Counted from the first letter of the stretch, positions 1 through 10,110 are shown. The stretch: DNA of 64,000 bases from Kineosporia aurantiaca JCM 3230 (GCA_000719025.1 JODP01000010.1:1-64000); one strand, 5' to 3'. The notes: generated from the sequence alone by a model not told the origin. Numbers and translations: made by a program.

Positions 1-475
1 CGGAACTCCTCGGGGAACGCTTTGGGCACGATGACATCCTCTCAGCAAGGACCGCGGTCCTCACAGATCAGGAGTCAACCAAGCTGGGGGCAGTCCCGAA
101 TCCTGGGGCGAGCAGGTGTTCGCAGCGACGGGCGGCGCCCAGATCGTGGTCAATTCCGTCGGCGGACGCTCCATGGACCAGGCCATCGCGGCCGTTTCCC
201 CCGGCGGCGAGATCGCCTACCCGGGGCTCCTGGACTTCGCCGACTCCCCTCCGGACCTGCTCACGCTGATGGACAAGGCGGCGAGCATTCGCGGGGTTGC
301 CGTGGGAAGCACGGCAGCCTCGGACGATCTGGTGGCCGCCGTGGATCGACTGCACGTGCATCCGGTGCTGGACCAGGTCGTGGCGTTCGGGGAGGCGCCT
401 CGTGCGTACGAGCGGCACGCGGCGAGGGAGTCCTTCGGGAAGGTTGTCGTTGAGATGGACGCCGTCCACGGGTGA
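1..475 (+). pseudogene. Partial, frameshifted zinc-type quinone oxidoreductase/alcohol dehydrogenase (C-terminal part)
   Basis: From about 104 to 475 the protein carries ATGGAQIVVNSVGG, then a glycine-rich Rossmann end and the FGKVVVEMD tail typical of the last third of quinone-oxidoreductase-like MDR proteins. Upstream homologous sequence (LGERFGHDDILSARTAVL) lies in a different frame from the window edge to about 100, so at least one frameshift separates the halves. The in-frame GTG at 116 has no convincing ribosome site. The 5' end is outside the window. Either a dead gene or a sequence error; function would have been NADPH-dependent reduction of quinones or enones. Confidence 0.65.
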
Positions 476-694
476 CTGCGGGCGTTTCGGGGCCGCGCGG
501 ATGTGCGATCACGTCCGCGTGGCCAGAACGGCCGGCGAGACAGGTGATCTGCGAGCCGATGTGGCCGGGCCCCGGTGATGGCGAGGGTGGTCCCGCCGGG
601 ATGAACCTCGACGCTGGTCGACGATCTGTAGTTCCGCCGGAGGCGGCAATGCTGGTGTTTCCGCGAAGTTCCCGACGTGGCTGGGTGGTGGCTG

Positions 695-1339
695 CTATGG
701 CTCGTCGATCTCGTGTCGGGGAAGGGAATCCTTCACGAGGGCGTGCATGGCCTGTTCCACCAGCCAGTGCTCGGCCTGCGGCCAATCCCAGCCTGCCGCG
801 CGCAATTCTCGCCATGGCGGGAACCCGAAGTAGAACCAGATGATGTCCCTGGCCTGTTGGAGGGAGACAGTCTTCTTGAGCGCACCCAGCTCGTCGAGTC
901 TGTCCACGAGCGCGCCGAGGCGGTGGCGGTAATCGGCCTCGCCTCCCGCCAGGGCCTCAGCAATGAGTTTGTCAGCGCTGGCGTTGTCGTACAGTTGGCC
1001 GATCATCCATTCGTTTCGCTCGAGCACATTGCGGATTCTGGACGCCACAGCCTTCAGCGCTTGACGACCGGTCGCAGCCTGATCGAGCTCACTTAAATGC
1101 CACTGGCTCGTTGCATCTTCGGCGACTTCGGTGATCAGCGCCGTCAGCAGATGGGGCTTGCCACCGATCCCGCTGTAGATGGCGTTCAGGGACACGCCTG
1201 CATGCGCCGCGATCTCGGTGAGAGTCGTCCCCTGGTAGCCGTTTTCCTCGAACAGCGTCAGAGCGGCGTCCAGGATCGTTCGGCGGGTCGCCTGAGCGGA
1301 CGCGGCTCGGCGTGTCGCGCGGTACGGGCGGTTTCCCAT
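695..1339 (-). CDS. TetR/AcrR family transcriptional regulator
   Basis: 214 aa, normal TetR length. The N-terminal helix-turn-helix (residues about 18-65) reads RRTILDAALTLFEENGYQ, then TTLTEIAAHAGVSLNAIYS; the recognition-helix end is atypical (AIYSGIGGKPHLL instead of the usual IYRHFGSKEEL). The rest is an alpha-helical ligand domain of unassigned specificity. It stands alone between the broken oxidoreductase at 1-475 and the convergent end of the LAL regulator, so its target is not evident. Probable small-molecule-responsive repressor. Confidence 0.9.
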   Translation of the reverse strand: MGNRPYRATRRAASAQATRRTILDAALTLFEENGYQGTTLTEIAAHAGVSLNAIYSGIGGKPHLLTALITEVAEDATSQWHLSELDQAATGRQALKAVASRIRNVLERNEWMIGQLYDNASADKLIAEALAGGEADYRHRLGALVDRLDELGALKKTVSLQQARDIIWFYFGFPPWRELRAAGWDWPQAEHWLVEQAMHALVKDSLPRHEIDEP

Positions 1340-1474
1340 CAGACCATTCTAGGCGGACGTATTCCTGCCCAGCCCTGACAGGTGCTGACGCAGGACGACA
1401 TGAATGCTCTCTCTCGTGCAGGCGGCGAGCGGACAGTGACGTTGGCGAGTGGGTCTCGTTGGGAACAGGCCCCT

Positions 1475-4207
1475 TCACCGGGCTTCGTGGCTTGAGAGCA
1501 TCGTTGAGTCATCGGCACCAGGAACTTCGAGGAGCTCGAGCGCTAGCTGGGTGCGCGAGCGCAGGCCAAGCTTGCGGTAGGCACTTGCCAGGTGCGTTTC
1601 GACCGTCCTCACGCTGAGGAACAGATCCGAGGCTATCTGCCGGTTGCTCTGGCCGGATGCGGCGCCGCGGGCAACGCGTTCCTCGGACGGCGTCAGTGTC
1701 ATGATTCGGCGCGTGGGCCGGGAGGTTTGCGCCGCGTCGTCCAGTCGCGCGTTCAGGCGAGGATCTTGCACCCCCTCGGCTTCGTGGCGCACGAGGCGCA
1801 GTTGCTGGTCAGCTTCCGGCTCTCGCCCTGCCCTGCGCAGCACCTCGGCGAAGTCGATCCGGGCGCCGGCCAGTTCGGGCCGGAAACCGCCGCGGTCCAG
1901 GTCGTGGACCGCCTGGTGCAGAAGCGTCACCGCCTCGTCGTCGTGGTGCTGAGCGGCCAGGATCAGGACACGTACCCGGCGCGCCTGGCCCAGAGCATGC
2001 CTACGGTTCCCGATCGCTGCGATGTGTTCAAGGTGCGCCGCAATGTGCGCTGCGGAGTCCAGGTCACCCTGATGGAGGAACGCCCTTGCCAGGGCGACGT
2101 CGATCCAGAGCCGTCGCCCTGGGTCGACCACGCCCCGCTGATCAGCAGATCGCCGTGCCTGGGTGAGGTGGTCATGGGCACGGTCCCACTCGCCGGAAGC
2201 TGCAGCGTCCAGGCCCAGCAGTCCATGCCCCAGCACATCGCCGCGCGGAAAATTCGGCGCACATGCATCATCCGCGACGGCGCGCACCAGGTCACGGTCT
2301 CCCCGCCGCATCGCTGCCAGACCTCTTGCCTCCAGCAGACTCGCGGGCACGTCAATGAGCCGGCGAGCGTGCGCTTCAGCTTCGTGCAGGTGAGGTTCCG
2401 CCCGCTGGGTCTGTCCCGCTAGATGGTCCACGATGAAAAGGCGGGACAGCGCCTGAACGGTGAGGAACGGCTCGCCTTCCGCCCGCGCAGAACGGAGCAG
2501 GCCGAGCAGGGCCCCACGTGACCTGCTGAGTTCATCGGGTTGAGGGGCTTCGAGCGCTACCCAGGTGTCGGCAGAATCGCGGAGAAGGACGACACCACTG
2601 ACGGGAGCGCTGAGCAGCGTCAGCCGTGTCTCGTCGAGCCCGCGGCCCTGGTCGAGTTGCTGCCTCATCAGCAACTGTTGTGCGTACCTCCAGCTCTGCG
2701 GAGTCTCGCAGGCCGTCAGGAGGCCGGCGGCCTGCTCAACCTCGGTCTTCCAATCCGACGCCCGGGGATGCTGGTGCGTGCTCCGTAACTGCAGCTCGAC
2801 GATCGCTTTCGCCTTCGGGTCCATCATCCGGGCTTCGAGGACTGACATGCGCTGACGAACAGCTGTGTCTCCGCCCTGTCGCTTCAGGGCCAGGGCGAGA
2901 AGCGGAACGGCACGGTCCAGCAACCCGAGCGAGAGGCGGTCGAGGTCGACTTTCCGCAGGAGGTCGAGGACCAAGGGTGAGTTCGCCTGGGTGTAGGCGT
3001 CCTCGGCCGCGTCGATCACGCGCGCCCAGTACCGGTCACCGGACGTCGCGGTTCGCTTCAGGGAGCGTTGCATCAGTCGCAGCGAAGCTTCCGGGTGTCC
3101 TGCGGTGCGAGCTCGCTCAGCCTGCCGCTCCAGTAATGACGCGAGGTGTTCATCCACTCCGGGCGCAGTGGCCTCGTCGCGGTGTTCGGCCCGGTCGCGT
3201 TCGGGCAGGGCAGCTTCCGCGAGGACGGCGTGCATGCGTCGCTTCTCATCGGTGCTGAACATCGTTACCGCGATGGAAGCCATGAGGGGATCCGCGACGA
3301 CGAGCTCATCCTCGACCTGCCGGATGACGTTCAGTTCGAGACCACGCGGAATCGCCTTCTGGGCTCGCTCGCAGAGGATCCCGACGTCCGCGGACCGCAC
3401 CCGTCCCATCACTGCGAGCGTTGCGAGAAGCAGGTGCACCTCTGGGTCAAGGCCCCTGACCCGATCGCGTATTGCCGCGGAGAACGATGTGGGTGTCGTG
3501 CGGCGCGGATCGTCCGCGTCGGCGCCGGCGACGAGTTCCAGGGCCAGCAGGGGGTTTCCCTGAGATTGCTCAGCGATAGCACGCGCTTCGTGGTCGGCGA
3601 CGCGGCCGCCGGCGCAGTCGCGAATGATCTCGATGACCGTCTGCAGAGGTAGCGGACCGAGCGCGAAGACATCCTCGGGAGCGAACAGCGGATGCACCGT
3701 CAGGTCGTCCGCGCTGCCGTCCAGCCTTCGGGTAGCCAGCAGGCTCACCGAGTCCCGGAACGCGCGGTCCTGCAAGGCCTGCCCGAGTACGGCATGGGAT
3801 TCCGGATCCAGCCACTGCCAGCCGTCCACGACGATGAGGGAGCCGGTGGCGGAGAACCGGCAGAGCGCCGTGCGCAGTGCGGCGGGTAGCTCCGAGCGCG
3901 TCGCGGAAGCGGAGGAACACGCCTCGCTGCCTGTGCCACGTGCTCCGGTCCACTGCGCGCTCGCCAGGAGTTCCCGCACACCGGCGAACGGCTCTGGGTT
4001 GGCCTGGCGCGGCTGTGTCCTGAGCACCACCCGGTCCCCTGCGTTCTCGGTGACCAGGACGTCGAGCACGCTGCTCTTACCTATGCCGGCCTCGCCGACG
4101 ATCATCGTCCGCGTCCCACCGGCGCGCAGGCGAGAGCGCAGACCGATCAGGAAATCGCGTCGACCGGTCGGCATGGAACGCATCGCCGACGGTTCGGTGT
4201 GCAGCAT
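1475..4207 (-). CDS. LAL-type LuxR family regulator with N-terminal ATPase
   Basis: About 910 aa. A P-loop GEAGIGKSS lies near residues 38-46, a Walker B-like SLIVVDGWQWLD follows about 90 residues later, then a long helical TPR-like middle, and a C-terminal LuxR helix-turn-helix (TPSEERVARGAASGQSNRQ through VRTVETHLASAYRKLGLRS). This is the STAND/LAL architecture of large ATP-dependent activators. An upstream in-frame ATG at 4222 exists, but GAGG about 9 nt before the ATG at 4207 favours 4207. No partner operon is contiguous: the upstream side is a 1-kb gap and the downstream neighbour is a convergent-spaced TetR. A second LAL regulator lies at 49826-52612. Confidence 0.93.
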   Translation of the reverse strand: MLHTEPSAMRSMPTGRRDFLIGLRSRLRAGGTRTMIVGEAGIGKSSVLDVLVTENAGDRVVLRTQPRQANPEPFAGVRELLASAQWTGARGTGSEACSSASATRSELPAALRTALCRFSATGSLIVVDGWQWLDPESHAVLGQALQDRAFRDSVSLLATRRLDGSADDLTVHPLFAPEDVFALGPLPLQTVIEIIRDCAGGRVADHEARAIAEQSQGNPLLALELVAGADADDPRRTTPTSFSAAIRDRVRGLDPEVHLLLATLAVMGRVRSADVGILCERAQKAIPRGLELNVIRQVEDELVVADPLMASIAVTMFSTDEKRRMHAVLAEAALPERDRAEHRDEATAPGVDEHLASLLERQAERARTAGHPEASLRLMQRSLKRTATSGDRYWARVIDAAEDAYTQANSPLVLDLLRKVDLDRLSLGLLDRAVPLLALALKRQGGDTAVRQRMSVLEARMMDPKAKAIVELQLRSTHQHPRASDWKTEVEQAAGLLTACETPQSWRYAQQLLMRQQLDQGRGLDETRLTLLSAPVSGVVLLRDSADTWVALEAPQPDELSRSRGALLGLLRSARAEGEPFLTVQALSRLFIVDHLAGQTQRAEPHLHEAEAHARRLIDVPASLLEARGLAAMRRGDRDLVRAVADDACAPNFPRGDVLGHGLLGLDAAASGEWDRAHDHLTQARRSADQRGVVDPGRRLWIDVALARAFLHQGDLDSAAHIAAHLEHIAAIGNRRHALGQARRVRVLILAAQHHDDEAVTLLHQAVHDLDRGGFRPELAGARIDFAEVLRRAGREPEADQQLRLVRHEAEGVQDPRLNARLDDAAQTSRPTRRIMTLTPSEERVARGAASGQSNRQIASDLFLSVRTVETHLASAYRKLGLRSRTQLALELLEVPGADDSTMLSSHEAR

Positions 4208-4222
4208 GCTGCGTGACCTCAT

Positions 4223-5253
4223 CCTCGTGATGGCGGCGCACAGGGACGCGCCGCCACGGGAACCTCAACTCAATTTGAGAGTATGGAGGTACCCCGAAAT
4301 TGTAAAGGCCTGCGCTGGGGCCCCACGGTGGCGTGCAGCTTCCCCACCGCACGCAGCCCCGCGTTGTGAACGTCGATGCTCGACATCTGCTTCACCCGTC
4401 TGGCGTCATCCCAGGGCCTGGACTGTCAGCGGCCACCAGAGGACGTGTCTCCCGTCGTCACGCCGGCCCTTCACCTCCGGAGACGCTTTGAGACCGAGCC
4501 GTGCAGCCGGGACCAGCCCGATCCGCCGGGGGTACCTCCGCGATCACACCATGAATATGACCCACCTGACTTGCTCCGGTCGCGTCCCTTGATCTGGCCC
4601 AGCAGTCCGCACGCTGACCGAACACCGAGCCAGCCGAGAAGTCCCTCTAGCGGGAAGCGCCCACGTACTCGTCCCGCTCTGGCGACGCCACGGCTGAGCC
4701 AGCGCTCTACGAGGCCGTGGTCGAGCTGTGGGTCATGCTGCCCGGCATGCCGAACCCTGCTGCTTCATAAGTACCGCAGTTTGGTACGCCGATGATCGGC
4801 ATGACGGCGTGCTTACGTGTTTCTACTGAGGCGCGGCAGCGGCACGCACGCGTACTGTCGGGCAGGAACTGGGAAGCATTGACCCGGCTACGGCTTCGAC
4901 TGTCTTCAGCGTGGAAGAGAGCGGTGCATCCTCATCCGCTGGTAGCAGCGCTGCGTGCCGTCACGAGGCGTCCGCGCTGGCTCCGCCGGATCACCCTCGA
5001 GACAGGCGAGGGCGCTCCATCGGGAGCGGGGCACTCGACGAGATCACCGATCCCACCGTCCGCCAACACCGGGACACGTTGCGGCGAGGCGTCTTATGCG
5101 TGATGGGTGAGACGTCCTCCGCTACCGGCGTCGAGGGGAAAGGGTGGACGGGACGCGGTCGCACGAAGTTCGGAAAATGCTGACGCGCTTGCCTGTTCAG
5201 GAGTGAGCAGCAGGCTCCCCAGGTCGGGAAGCGGCACGAGAAGGGACACCGAG
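4223..5253. other. About 1 kb without a supported gene
   Basis: Upstream region of the LAL regulator on the left and of the quinone oxidoreductase on the right. Open frames here are short and unlike each other in composition. One stretch near 4690-4770 on the plus strand reads as plausible protein (LYEAVVELWVMLPGMPN, then stop) and may be the tail of a lost gene, but I cannot assign it. Promoters for both flanking genes must lie here; no clear -10/-35 pair was identified. Confidence 0.4.
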
Positions 5254-6171
5254 ATGCGCGCAGTACGTTTTGACGAGTATGGCGGACCGGAGGTCCTGCA
5301 CCTGAGTGAAGTCGAGGAACCGCAGGCCGGTCCGGGACAGGTCAGGGTGCGGGTCGAAGCCTTTTCAATCAACCCCATGGAGTACAAGATCCGCTCGGGC
5401 TCCTGGTCCGGCGGTCGCCCGTTGGCCGCGCCCAGTGGTACCGCCCGCGACGTGGCCGGCGTGATTGACCAGATCGGCGAGGGTGTCTCGGGCTTCGCTG
5501 TCGGCGACCGGGTCTACGGGAGCGCGTCGGACGCGGCCGCGGAGTACGCCGCTCTGTACTCCTACGCCCACATCCCCGACGAACTGTCCTTTACCGATGC
5601 GGCGAGCCTGCCCATGTCCATCGAGACGGCAGCGCGGACCCTCGACCTGGTCCAGACTGAACCGCCTGCTCTGCTCCTGATGGACGGCGCCGCGGGAGGT
5701 GTCGGCACCGCCGCGATTCAGATCGCCCTCGCACGCGGTTACGAGGTCATTGGCACCGCTTCCGAGAAGAACCACACCTATCTCCGCGGCCTCGGTGCCG
5801 TCCCGACCACGTACGGTGCAGGGCTGGCCGAACGGGTCGCGACCTTGACCGACCGGAAGATCGACGCCGCCATCGACCTTCAGGGCAAGGGTGTGCTGCC
5901 CACGCTCATCAACATCACCGGGGACCCTTCCCACGTGATCACCATCGTCGAGTTCGACGCTGGACCCCTCGGCGTGCAGGTCACGGGCGGCCGCGGAGAC
6001 GTCGAACATGCCTGGTACATCCTCGACGAGGTCGCCTCATTGATCCGGGACGGCAAGTTCCGGCCCGGCGAGGTGACCGTGCTGCCGTGGACAGAGATCG
6101 TGCGGGCTCATGAGCTCCTCGAAAATGGGCACACCCGAGGCAAGATCGTCCTGCAGGTCGCCGGCAACTAG
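5254..6171 (+). CDS. NADP-dependent quinone oxidoreductase-like protein (MDR superfamily, zinc-free)
   Basis: 305 aa. Starts MRAVRFDEYGGPEVL, the classic QOR-like N terminus; the ATG at 5254 is preceded by AGAAGGGA. A GroES-like domain fills the first half; the nucleotide-binding motif DGAAGGVGTAAIQIA sits near residue 145. No catalytic-zinc cysteines are visible, as expected for quinone oxidoreductases, which reduce quinones or alpha,beta-unsaturated carbonyls using NADPH in the cytoplasm. It is followed 77 nt later by a BBE-type oxidase and an F420-type oxidoreductase on the same strand, probably one redox transcription unit. Confidence 0.92.
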   Translation: MRAVRFDEYGGPEVLHLSEVEEPQAGPGQVRVRVEAFSINPMEYKIRSGSWSGGRPLAAPSGTARDVAGVIDQIGEGVSGFAVGDRVYGSASDAAAEYAALYSYAHIPDELSFTDAASLPMSIETAARTLDLVQTEPPALLLMDGAAGGVGTAAIQIALARGYEVIGTASEKNHTYLRGLGAVPTTYGAGLAERVATLTDRKIDAAIDLQGKGVLPTLINITGDPSHVITIVEFDAGPLGVQVTGGRGDVEHAWYILDEVASLIRDGKFRPGEVTVLPWTEIVRAHELLENGHTRGKIVLQVAGN

Positions 6172-6248
6172 ATCCTCCACCACTCACCGAAAACCAGAAT
6201 TGCGCACCGAGAATCGCTCCGGCGCCTGATGGAAAGCAACACACACCT

Positions 6249-7508
6249 ATGGACATCATCACCGCGCAGGACGCCGACTATGAGAACTACCGGCACGTCT
6301 ACACCGCACGCGGCAACCCGAGCACCGTGTTCCTGCCGAATACCGCGCAGGAGGTCAGTTTCGCCCTGTCGACCGCGCGAGCGGACGGGCGTCCCTTCGC
6401 CATCCGCAGCGGCGGGCACGGCATCAGCAGCGTGTCGACGAACGACGGTGGTCTGGTCATCGACCTGCGCCGTCTGAACTCCGTCGTCCGGCTCGGACCC
6501 CAGACTGTCGCAGTCGGTCCGGGCGCCAGATGGGAACAGGTGGCGCGCTCCCTCCACCCGTGGGGGCTCGCCCTGAGCTCCGGCGACTCCGGTGACGTGG
6601 GCGTCGGTGGCCTCGCGACCACTGGCGGCATCGGCCTTCTGGGGCGAGCCCACGGCCTGACCATCGACCATCTGCGCGCTGCGGAGGTGGTCACGGCCGA
6701 TGGCACGATCCGGCACATCGACGCCGACCAGGATCCGGACTTGTTCTGGGCAGTTCGCGGGGCGGGCGCCAATGTGGGCATTGTGACGTCGTTCGTCTTC
6801 GATGCACGGCCGGTTCCCGGCGTCGTCCAGGCAACCCTCTTCTTCGGCATCCAGGACGCCGCCGGTTTCCTGCACACCTGGGGCGAGATCGTCGAAGCTG
6901 CCCCCCGCGAGCTGTCGGCATTCCTGTACATCGCCGCCGGTGACGCTGTTCAGGCCCAGGCCACGATCGTGGTGGCCGATACGGATGAGGAGGCAGGGCG
7001 GCAGATGCTCGGCCCGTTCCTGAGCATGCCGGGTCTGGTCCAGCAGATCGTCAGGTCGACCCCGTACTTCGAGGCTCTCGTGACGACCGGTGAGCCCCAC
7101 GCCGGCCAGCAGACGGCCAAGAGCCACAACGGGCTCATCGATCACCTCAGCGGTGACCTGAGTGGTGCTCTGGCCCAGCACCTGAAGGAACCCGCGATCG
7201 ACGTGGTGATGATCAGGTCGGTCGGTGGAGCGATCAATGACCTTGCCGCCTCGGCCACCGCTTACGCTCACCGGCACCAGAACTTCTCGGTCATGAGCGT
7301 GTCCATGACCGGAGGCAACGCCTTCGACCTGGCCTGGAACCCCATTCATGAGCGGATGGACGGCATGTACCTCAGTTTCGAGACCGGACACCTGGACCGG
7401 CACGTCACCGAGGCCTTCCCACCCGAAACGCTCGCCCGACTCCGGGAGATCAAACGCCGATGGGATCCGGACGGCGTGTTCAACCAGAACTTCAACGTGG
7501 CCGTGTGA
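6249..7508 (+). CDS. FAD-binding oxidoreductase, berberine-bridge-enzyme (BBE) family
   Basis: 419 aa. The PCMH FAD-binding fold shows FAIRSGGHGISS, whose His is the expected covalent FAD attachment residue, then DVGVGGLATTGGIGLLGR and EVVTADG. The second attachment Cys of bicovalent BBE enzymes is missing (SGDSGDVGVGG), so monocovalent flavin is predicted. The C terminus ends FNQNFNV, the BBE signature end. No signal peptide is seen, so it is cytoplasmic. It probably oxidises an alcohol, sugar or secondary metabolite using O2. It lies between QOR and F420-type genes, consistent with a shared oxidative pathway. Confidence 0.92.
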   Translation: MDIITAQDADYENYRHVYTARGNPSTVFLPNTAQEVSFALSTARADGRPFAIRSGGHGISSVSTNDGGLVIDLRRLNSVVRLGPQTVAVGPGARWEQVARSLHPWGLALSSGDSGDVGVGGLATTGGIGLLGRAHGLTIDHLRAAEVVTADGTIRHIDADQDPDLFWAVRGAGANVGIVTSFVFDARPVPGVVQATLFFGIQDAAGFLHTWGEIVEAAPRELSAFLYIAAGDAVQAQATIVVADTDEEAGRQMLGPFLSMPGLVQQIVRSTPYFEALVTTGEPHAGQQTAKSHNGLIDHLSGDLSGALAQHLKEPAIDVVMIRSVGGAINDLAASATAYAHRHQNFSVMSVSMTGGNAFDLAWNPIHERMDGMYLSFETGHLDRHVTEAFPPETLARLREIKRRWDPDGVFNQNFNVAV

Positions 7509-7514
7509 CGCACC

Positions 7515-7976
7515 ATGCCTCTGCAGGGTGAATACGCTCCCGCCTCCGACCGTGCTTCCCGCGAGCAGGCGGAACGGTACGAGGCAACCGGCGGCACCGA
7601 GATGGCCGAGGTCGAGGGCCGGCCCATCATCGTGCTGACCTCCGTCGGCGCGAAGAGCGGCAAGATTCGAAAGCACCCGCTGATGCGCATCGAGCACGGC
7701 GGCTCCTACGCCGTCATCGCATCGAACGGCGGCAGCCAGACGCATCCCACCTGGTACCACAATCTGGTTGCCAACCCGCATGTCGAACTCCAGGACGGTT
7801 CCGTCCGGCGGGATTACTACGCGCACGAGGCAACGGGTCTGGAACGCGAGCGCTGGTGGTACCAGGCCGAACAGACCTGGCCCTACTACCGCGACTACCC
7901 CCGGCGCACCGACCGGACCATCCCGCTTTTCGTGCTGACACCACTACCGGGCGGCAGCACCTCACCGTCGTCGTAG
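7515..7976 (+). CDS. Nitroreductase/deazaflavin (F420)-dependent oxidoreductase family protein
   Basis: 153 aa. Shows the DDN-family signatures SVGAKSGKIRKHPLMRIEH and PTWYHNLVANPHVELQDG, ending with a conserved WW-containing segment (ERERWWYQAEQTWPYY). Such small split-barrel proteins bind F420H2 and reduce quinones, nitro compounds or lipids, often at the membrane. The start is 6 nt after the BBE oxidase stop, so the two are very likely cotranscribed. A paralog occurs at 43355-43828. F420 use is inferred from the family, not from visible binding residues alone. Confidence 0.88.
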   Translation: MPLQGEYAPASDRASREQAERYEATGGTEMAEVEGRPIIVLTSVGAKSGKIRKHPLMRIEHGGSYAVIASNGGSQTHPTWYHNLVANPHVELQDGSVRRDYYAHEATGLERERWWYQAEQTWPYYRDYPRRTDRTIPLFVLTPLPGGSTSPSS

Positions 7977-8259
7977 TTCCGACGTCCTCGCCGGGTCTAG
8001 GCGCTGGTTCCGACAGCGATGGACAGAGATGCGCGGCGCCGATCGCCAGGCCGAGCCCATGGGCTTCGTCGCAGCAGCATCTGCGCAAGGAGTCACCGCG
8101 TAGTGCGCAGCCACGATCAACGACGCGCAACCCGAGTCCTGCTGAACCATCACGTGTTCTTGCGGCGGCCCGATCCATTCATGCTGGGCGCCAACAACGT
8201 CCTCACCGGTAACCAATCGCATTCCGAGACAATCGGTCCCGGACAGAGAAAGGATTCTC

Positions 8260-9057
8260 ATGCACACCTACCTCCGTCGCAGCCTCATCGGCGGCATCGG
8301 CGCGGCAGCCATGGCCGCCGGCCTCGCTTTCGCTGGGCCTGCCCAGGCTTCCCAGCATCACCAGCCCAAGCCGACCGTCGTCCTCGTCCACGGTGCGTGG
8401 GCGGACTCCTCCAGCTGGAACGGCGTCATCGAGCGGCTGCACCAGGACGGCTACTCCGTGCGCGCCGCCAGTACCCCCCAGCGAGGTATCGCCTCGGACG
8501 CTGCAGCGGTCAAGAGCCTGGTCGACTCCATCGGCGGCCCGGTCGTCCTGGTCGGGCACTCCTACGGTGGTGCCGTCATCGGCGCCGCGGCCGCCGGTGA
8601 CCCAGCCGTCAAGTCCCTGGTCTACGTCGCTGCGTACGCGCCCGACGCCGGGGAGACCCTCGCCTCGCTGAACGCAACGCCGGTCAAGGACCCTCTGCCC
8701 GCGCTTCCCCTGCAGCAGGTTTCCACCGGGCCTGACTCCGCCGACCTGTACATCGACCCGGCCAAGTTCCGCAGCGTCATCGCAGCCGACGTCGACCAGA
8801 GCACCGCCGAAGACATGGCCGCGACCCAGGAGCCCCTGAACGCGGCAGCATTCAGCGAGCCCGCCCCGGCGGCCGCCTGGCGGCAGCTGCCGACCTGGTA
8901 CCTGGTGGCCCAGCACGACAGGGCCATCGCTCCCAACCTGGAGCGCTACATGGCCGCGCGGGCACAGGCCCACACCATCGAGGTGAACTCTTCGCACGTC
9001 GTCATGGTCAGTCATCCCGACCAGGTCACCCGCCTGATCGAGGCCGCTGCCCGCTGA
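8260..9057 (+). CDS. Secreted alpha/beta hydrolase
   Basis: 265 aa. The N terminus has arginines followed by a hydrophobic core and an AxA site near residue 30 (LAFAGPAQAS), a Sec signal peptide (twin arginines are absent). The mature part begins with VVLVHGAWADSSSW, carries the nucleophile elbow GHSYGG and a late His in SSHVVMVSHPD. This places it in the salicylate-esterase/EstC-like branch of alpha/beta hydrolases. The ATG is preceded by GAAAGGATTCTC. It is closely similar to the cytoplasmic hydrolase immediately downstream at 9310, suggesting duplication with later gain or loss of the export signal. Confidence 0.92.
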   Translation: MHTYLRRSLIGGIGAAAMAAGLAFAGPAQASQHHQPKPTVVLVHGAWADSSSWNGVIERLHQDGYSVRAASTPQRGIASDAAAVKSLVDSIGGPVVLVGHSYGGAVIGAAAAGDPAVKSLVYVAAYAPDAGETLASLNATPVKDPLPALPLQQVSTGPDSADLYIDPAKFRSVIAADVDQSTAEDMAATQEPLNAAAFSEPAPAAAWRQLPTWYLVAQHDRAIAPNLERYMAARAQAHTIEVNSSHVVMVSHPDQVTRLIEAAAR

Positions 9058-9309
9058 AGGCCCCAGCAGTGTTCCTGGACAGAACTTTGGTCGCGCTGAG
9101 AGCTAGACGGACCTGCCGCTGTCTGCGCAGCTGACCACACTCCCCCGAACCTCAGCGATTTCGGAGTAGTTCCCCAATCCAGTTCATTGTCAGGACTTTT
9201 CATCCACCTGAAATTCGGAGCCGGTAGCTCAGAGCGCGGCGCAATGGCACCCACCGCAACACCATGAGTCCGGCGGACGTATTCCGCCGCATCGATTTGG
9301 AGAAACGCC

Positions 9310-10038
9310 ATGGCACAACCCACCATCGTCCTGGTCCACGGAGCCTGGGCCGACGCCTCCAGCTGGAACCCCGTCATCACGGCTCTCGGAACCCAGGGCC
9401 TCACCGTGCACGCCCCGGCCAACCCGCTGCGTAGTGTGGCCGGCGACGCCGACTACCTCTCATCCTTCCTGGCCCAGCGCACCACCGGACCGGTCATCCT
9501 CGTCGGCCATTCCTACGGCGGAACCGTGATCACCAACACGGCCTCCGGCGCCGGTGATGTCCAGGCCTTGGTCTACGTCGACGCTTTCCTGCCCGAGGAG
9601 GGCGAGACCGTCTTCCAGATCCTGGGAGGATCCGGATCGGCCGTCGACGTGCCCGACCCGAGCGTGGTCCTCGACATTGTCGGCTACCCCGGGGCACCCG
9701 AGGGTGACGCCGAGGCGTTCCTCAAACCCTCAGCCGTGCACGAGGCGTTCGCCCAGGACCTGTCGGAGGACGAGCGCTGGCTGCTCGCCGCCGGGCAGCG
9801 ACCCATCACCCTCAGCGCCAACAGCACGCCGTCGGGCACCCCGGCCTGGAAGAGGCATCCGAGCTGGGCCGTCGTCGGAACCGAGGACAAGCTGATTCCC
9901 CCGGCCGTGCAGCGCTCCATGGCTGAGCGCGCCGGCGCCACGATCAGCGAGACCGCGGGCTCCCACGTCTCCCTGATTTCCCAGCCCAAGGCGACCATCG
10001 ACGCCATCCTGGCCGCCTGGGCGCGGATCACCGGCTGA
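9310..10038 (+). CDS. Alpha/beta hydrolase (cytoplasmic paralog of 8260-9057)
   Basis: 242 aa. Opens directly with IVLVHGAWADASSWNPVI and lacks a signal peptide; nucleophile elbow GHSYGGT and catalytic His in GSHVSLISQPK. GGAGAAACGCC precedes the ATG. Shares HGAWADxSSW, GHSYGG and the terminal SHV motif with the secreted hydrolase 250 nt upstream, so the pair looks like a tandem duplication whose members act on the two sides of the membrane. Followed by a strong hairpin at 10053. Substrate unknown; small carboxylic esters or lactones are typical for this branch. Confidence 0.92.
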   Translation: MAQPTIVLVHGAWADASSWNPVITALGTQGLTVHAPANPLRSVAGDADYLSSFLAQRTTGPVILVGHSYGGTVITNTASGAGDVQALVYVDAFLPEEGETVFQILGGSGSAVDVPDPSVVLDIVGYPGAPEGDAEAFLKPSAVHEAFAQDLSEDERWLLAAGQRPITLSANSTPSGTPAWKRHPSWAVVGTEDKLIPPAVQRSMAERAGATISETAGSHVSLISQPKATIDAILAAWARITG

Positions 10039-10052
10039 TCTCAGCGGACGGA

Positions 10053-10104
10053 GGCGGTATTGGTGGGGGTCTTCCGGTCATGGAAGTCGCCTGCCAATAC
10101 CGCC
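10053..10104 (+). terminator. Long stem-loop after the hydrolase
   Basis: GGCGGTATTGG at 10053-10063 pairs perfectly with CCAATACCGCC at 10094-10104, and inside the 30-nt loop CTTCC (10071-10075) pairs with GGAAG (10082-10086). It starts 14 nt after the stop codon. There is no T-run, which is common for actinobacterial terminators. Confidence 0.6.
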
Positions 10105-10110
10105 GCACCC

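Noticed and set aside
3105..3652. Long plus-strand frames inside the first LAL regulator
   Set aside because: They are mirror frames of the 910-codon minus-strand gene, caused by GC-rich third positions, with no recognisable motif.
6168..7826. 552-codon minus-strand frame over the BBE oxidase and F420-type genes
   Set aside because: The plus-strand frames carry clear BBE and DDN motifs; the minus frame is a shadow with no domain.
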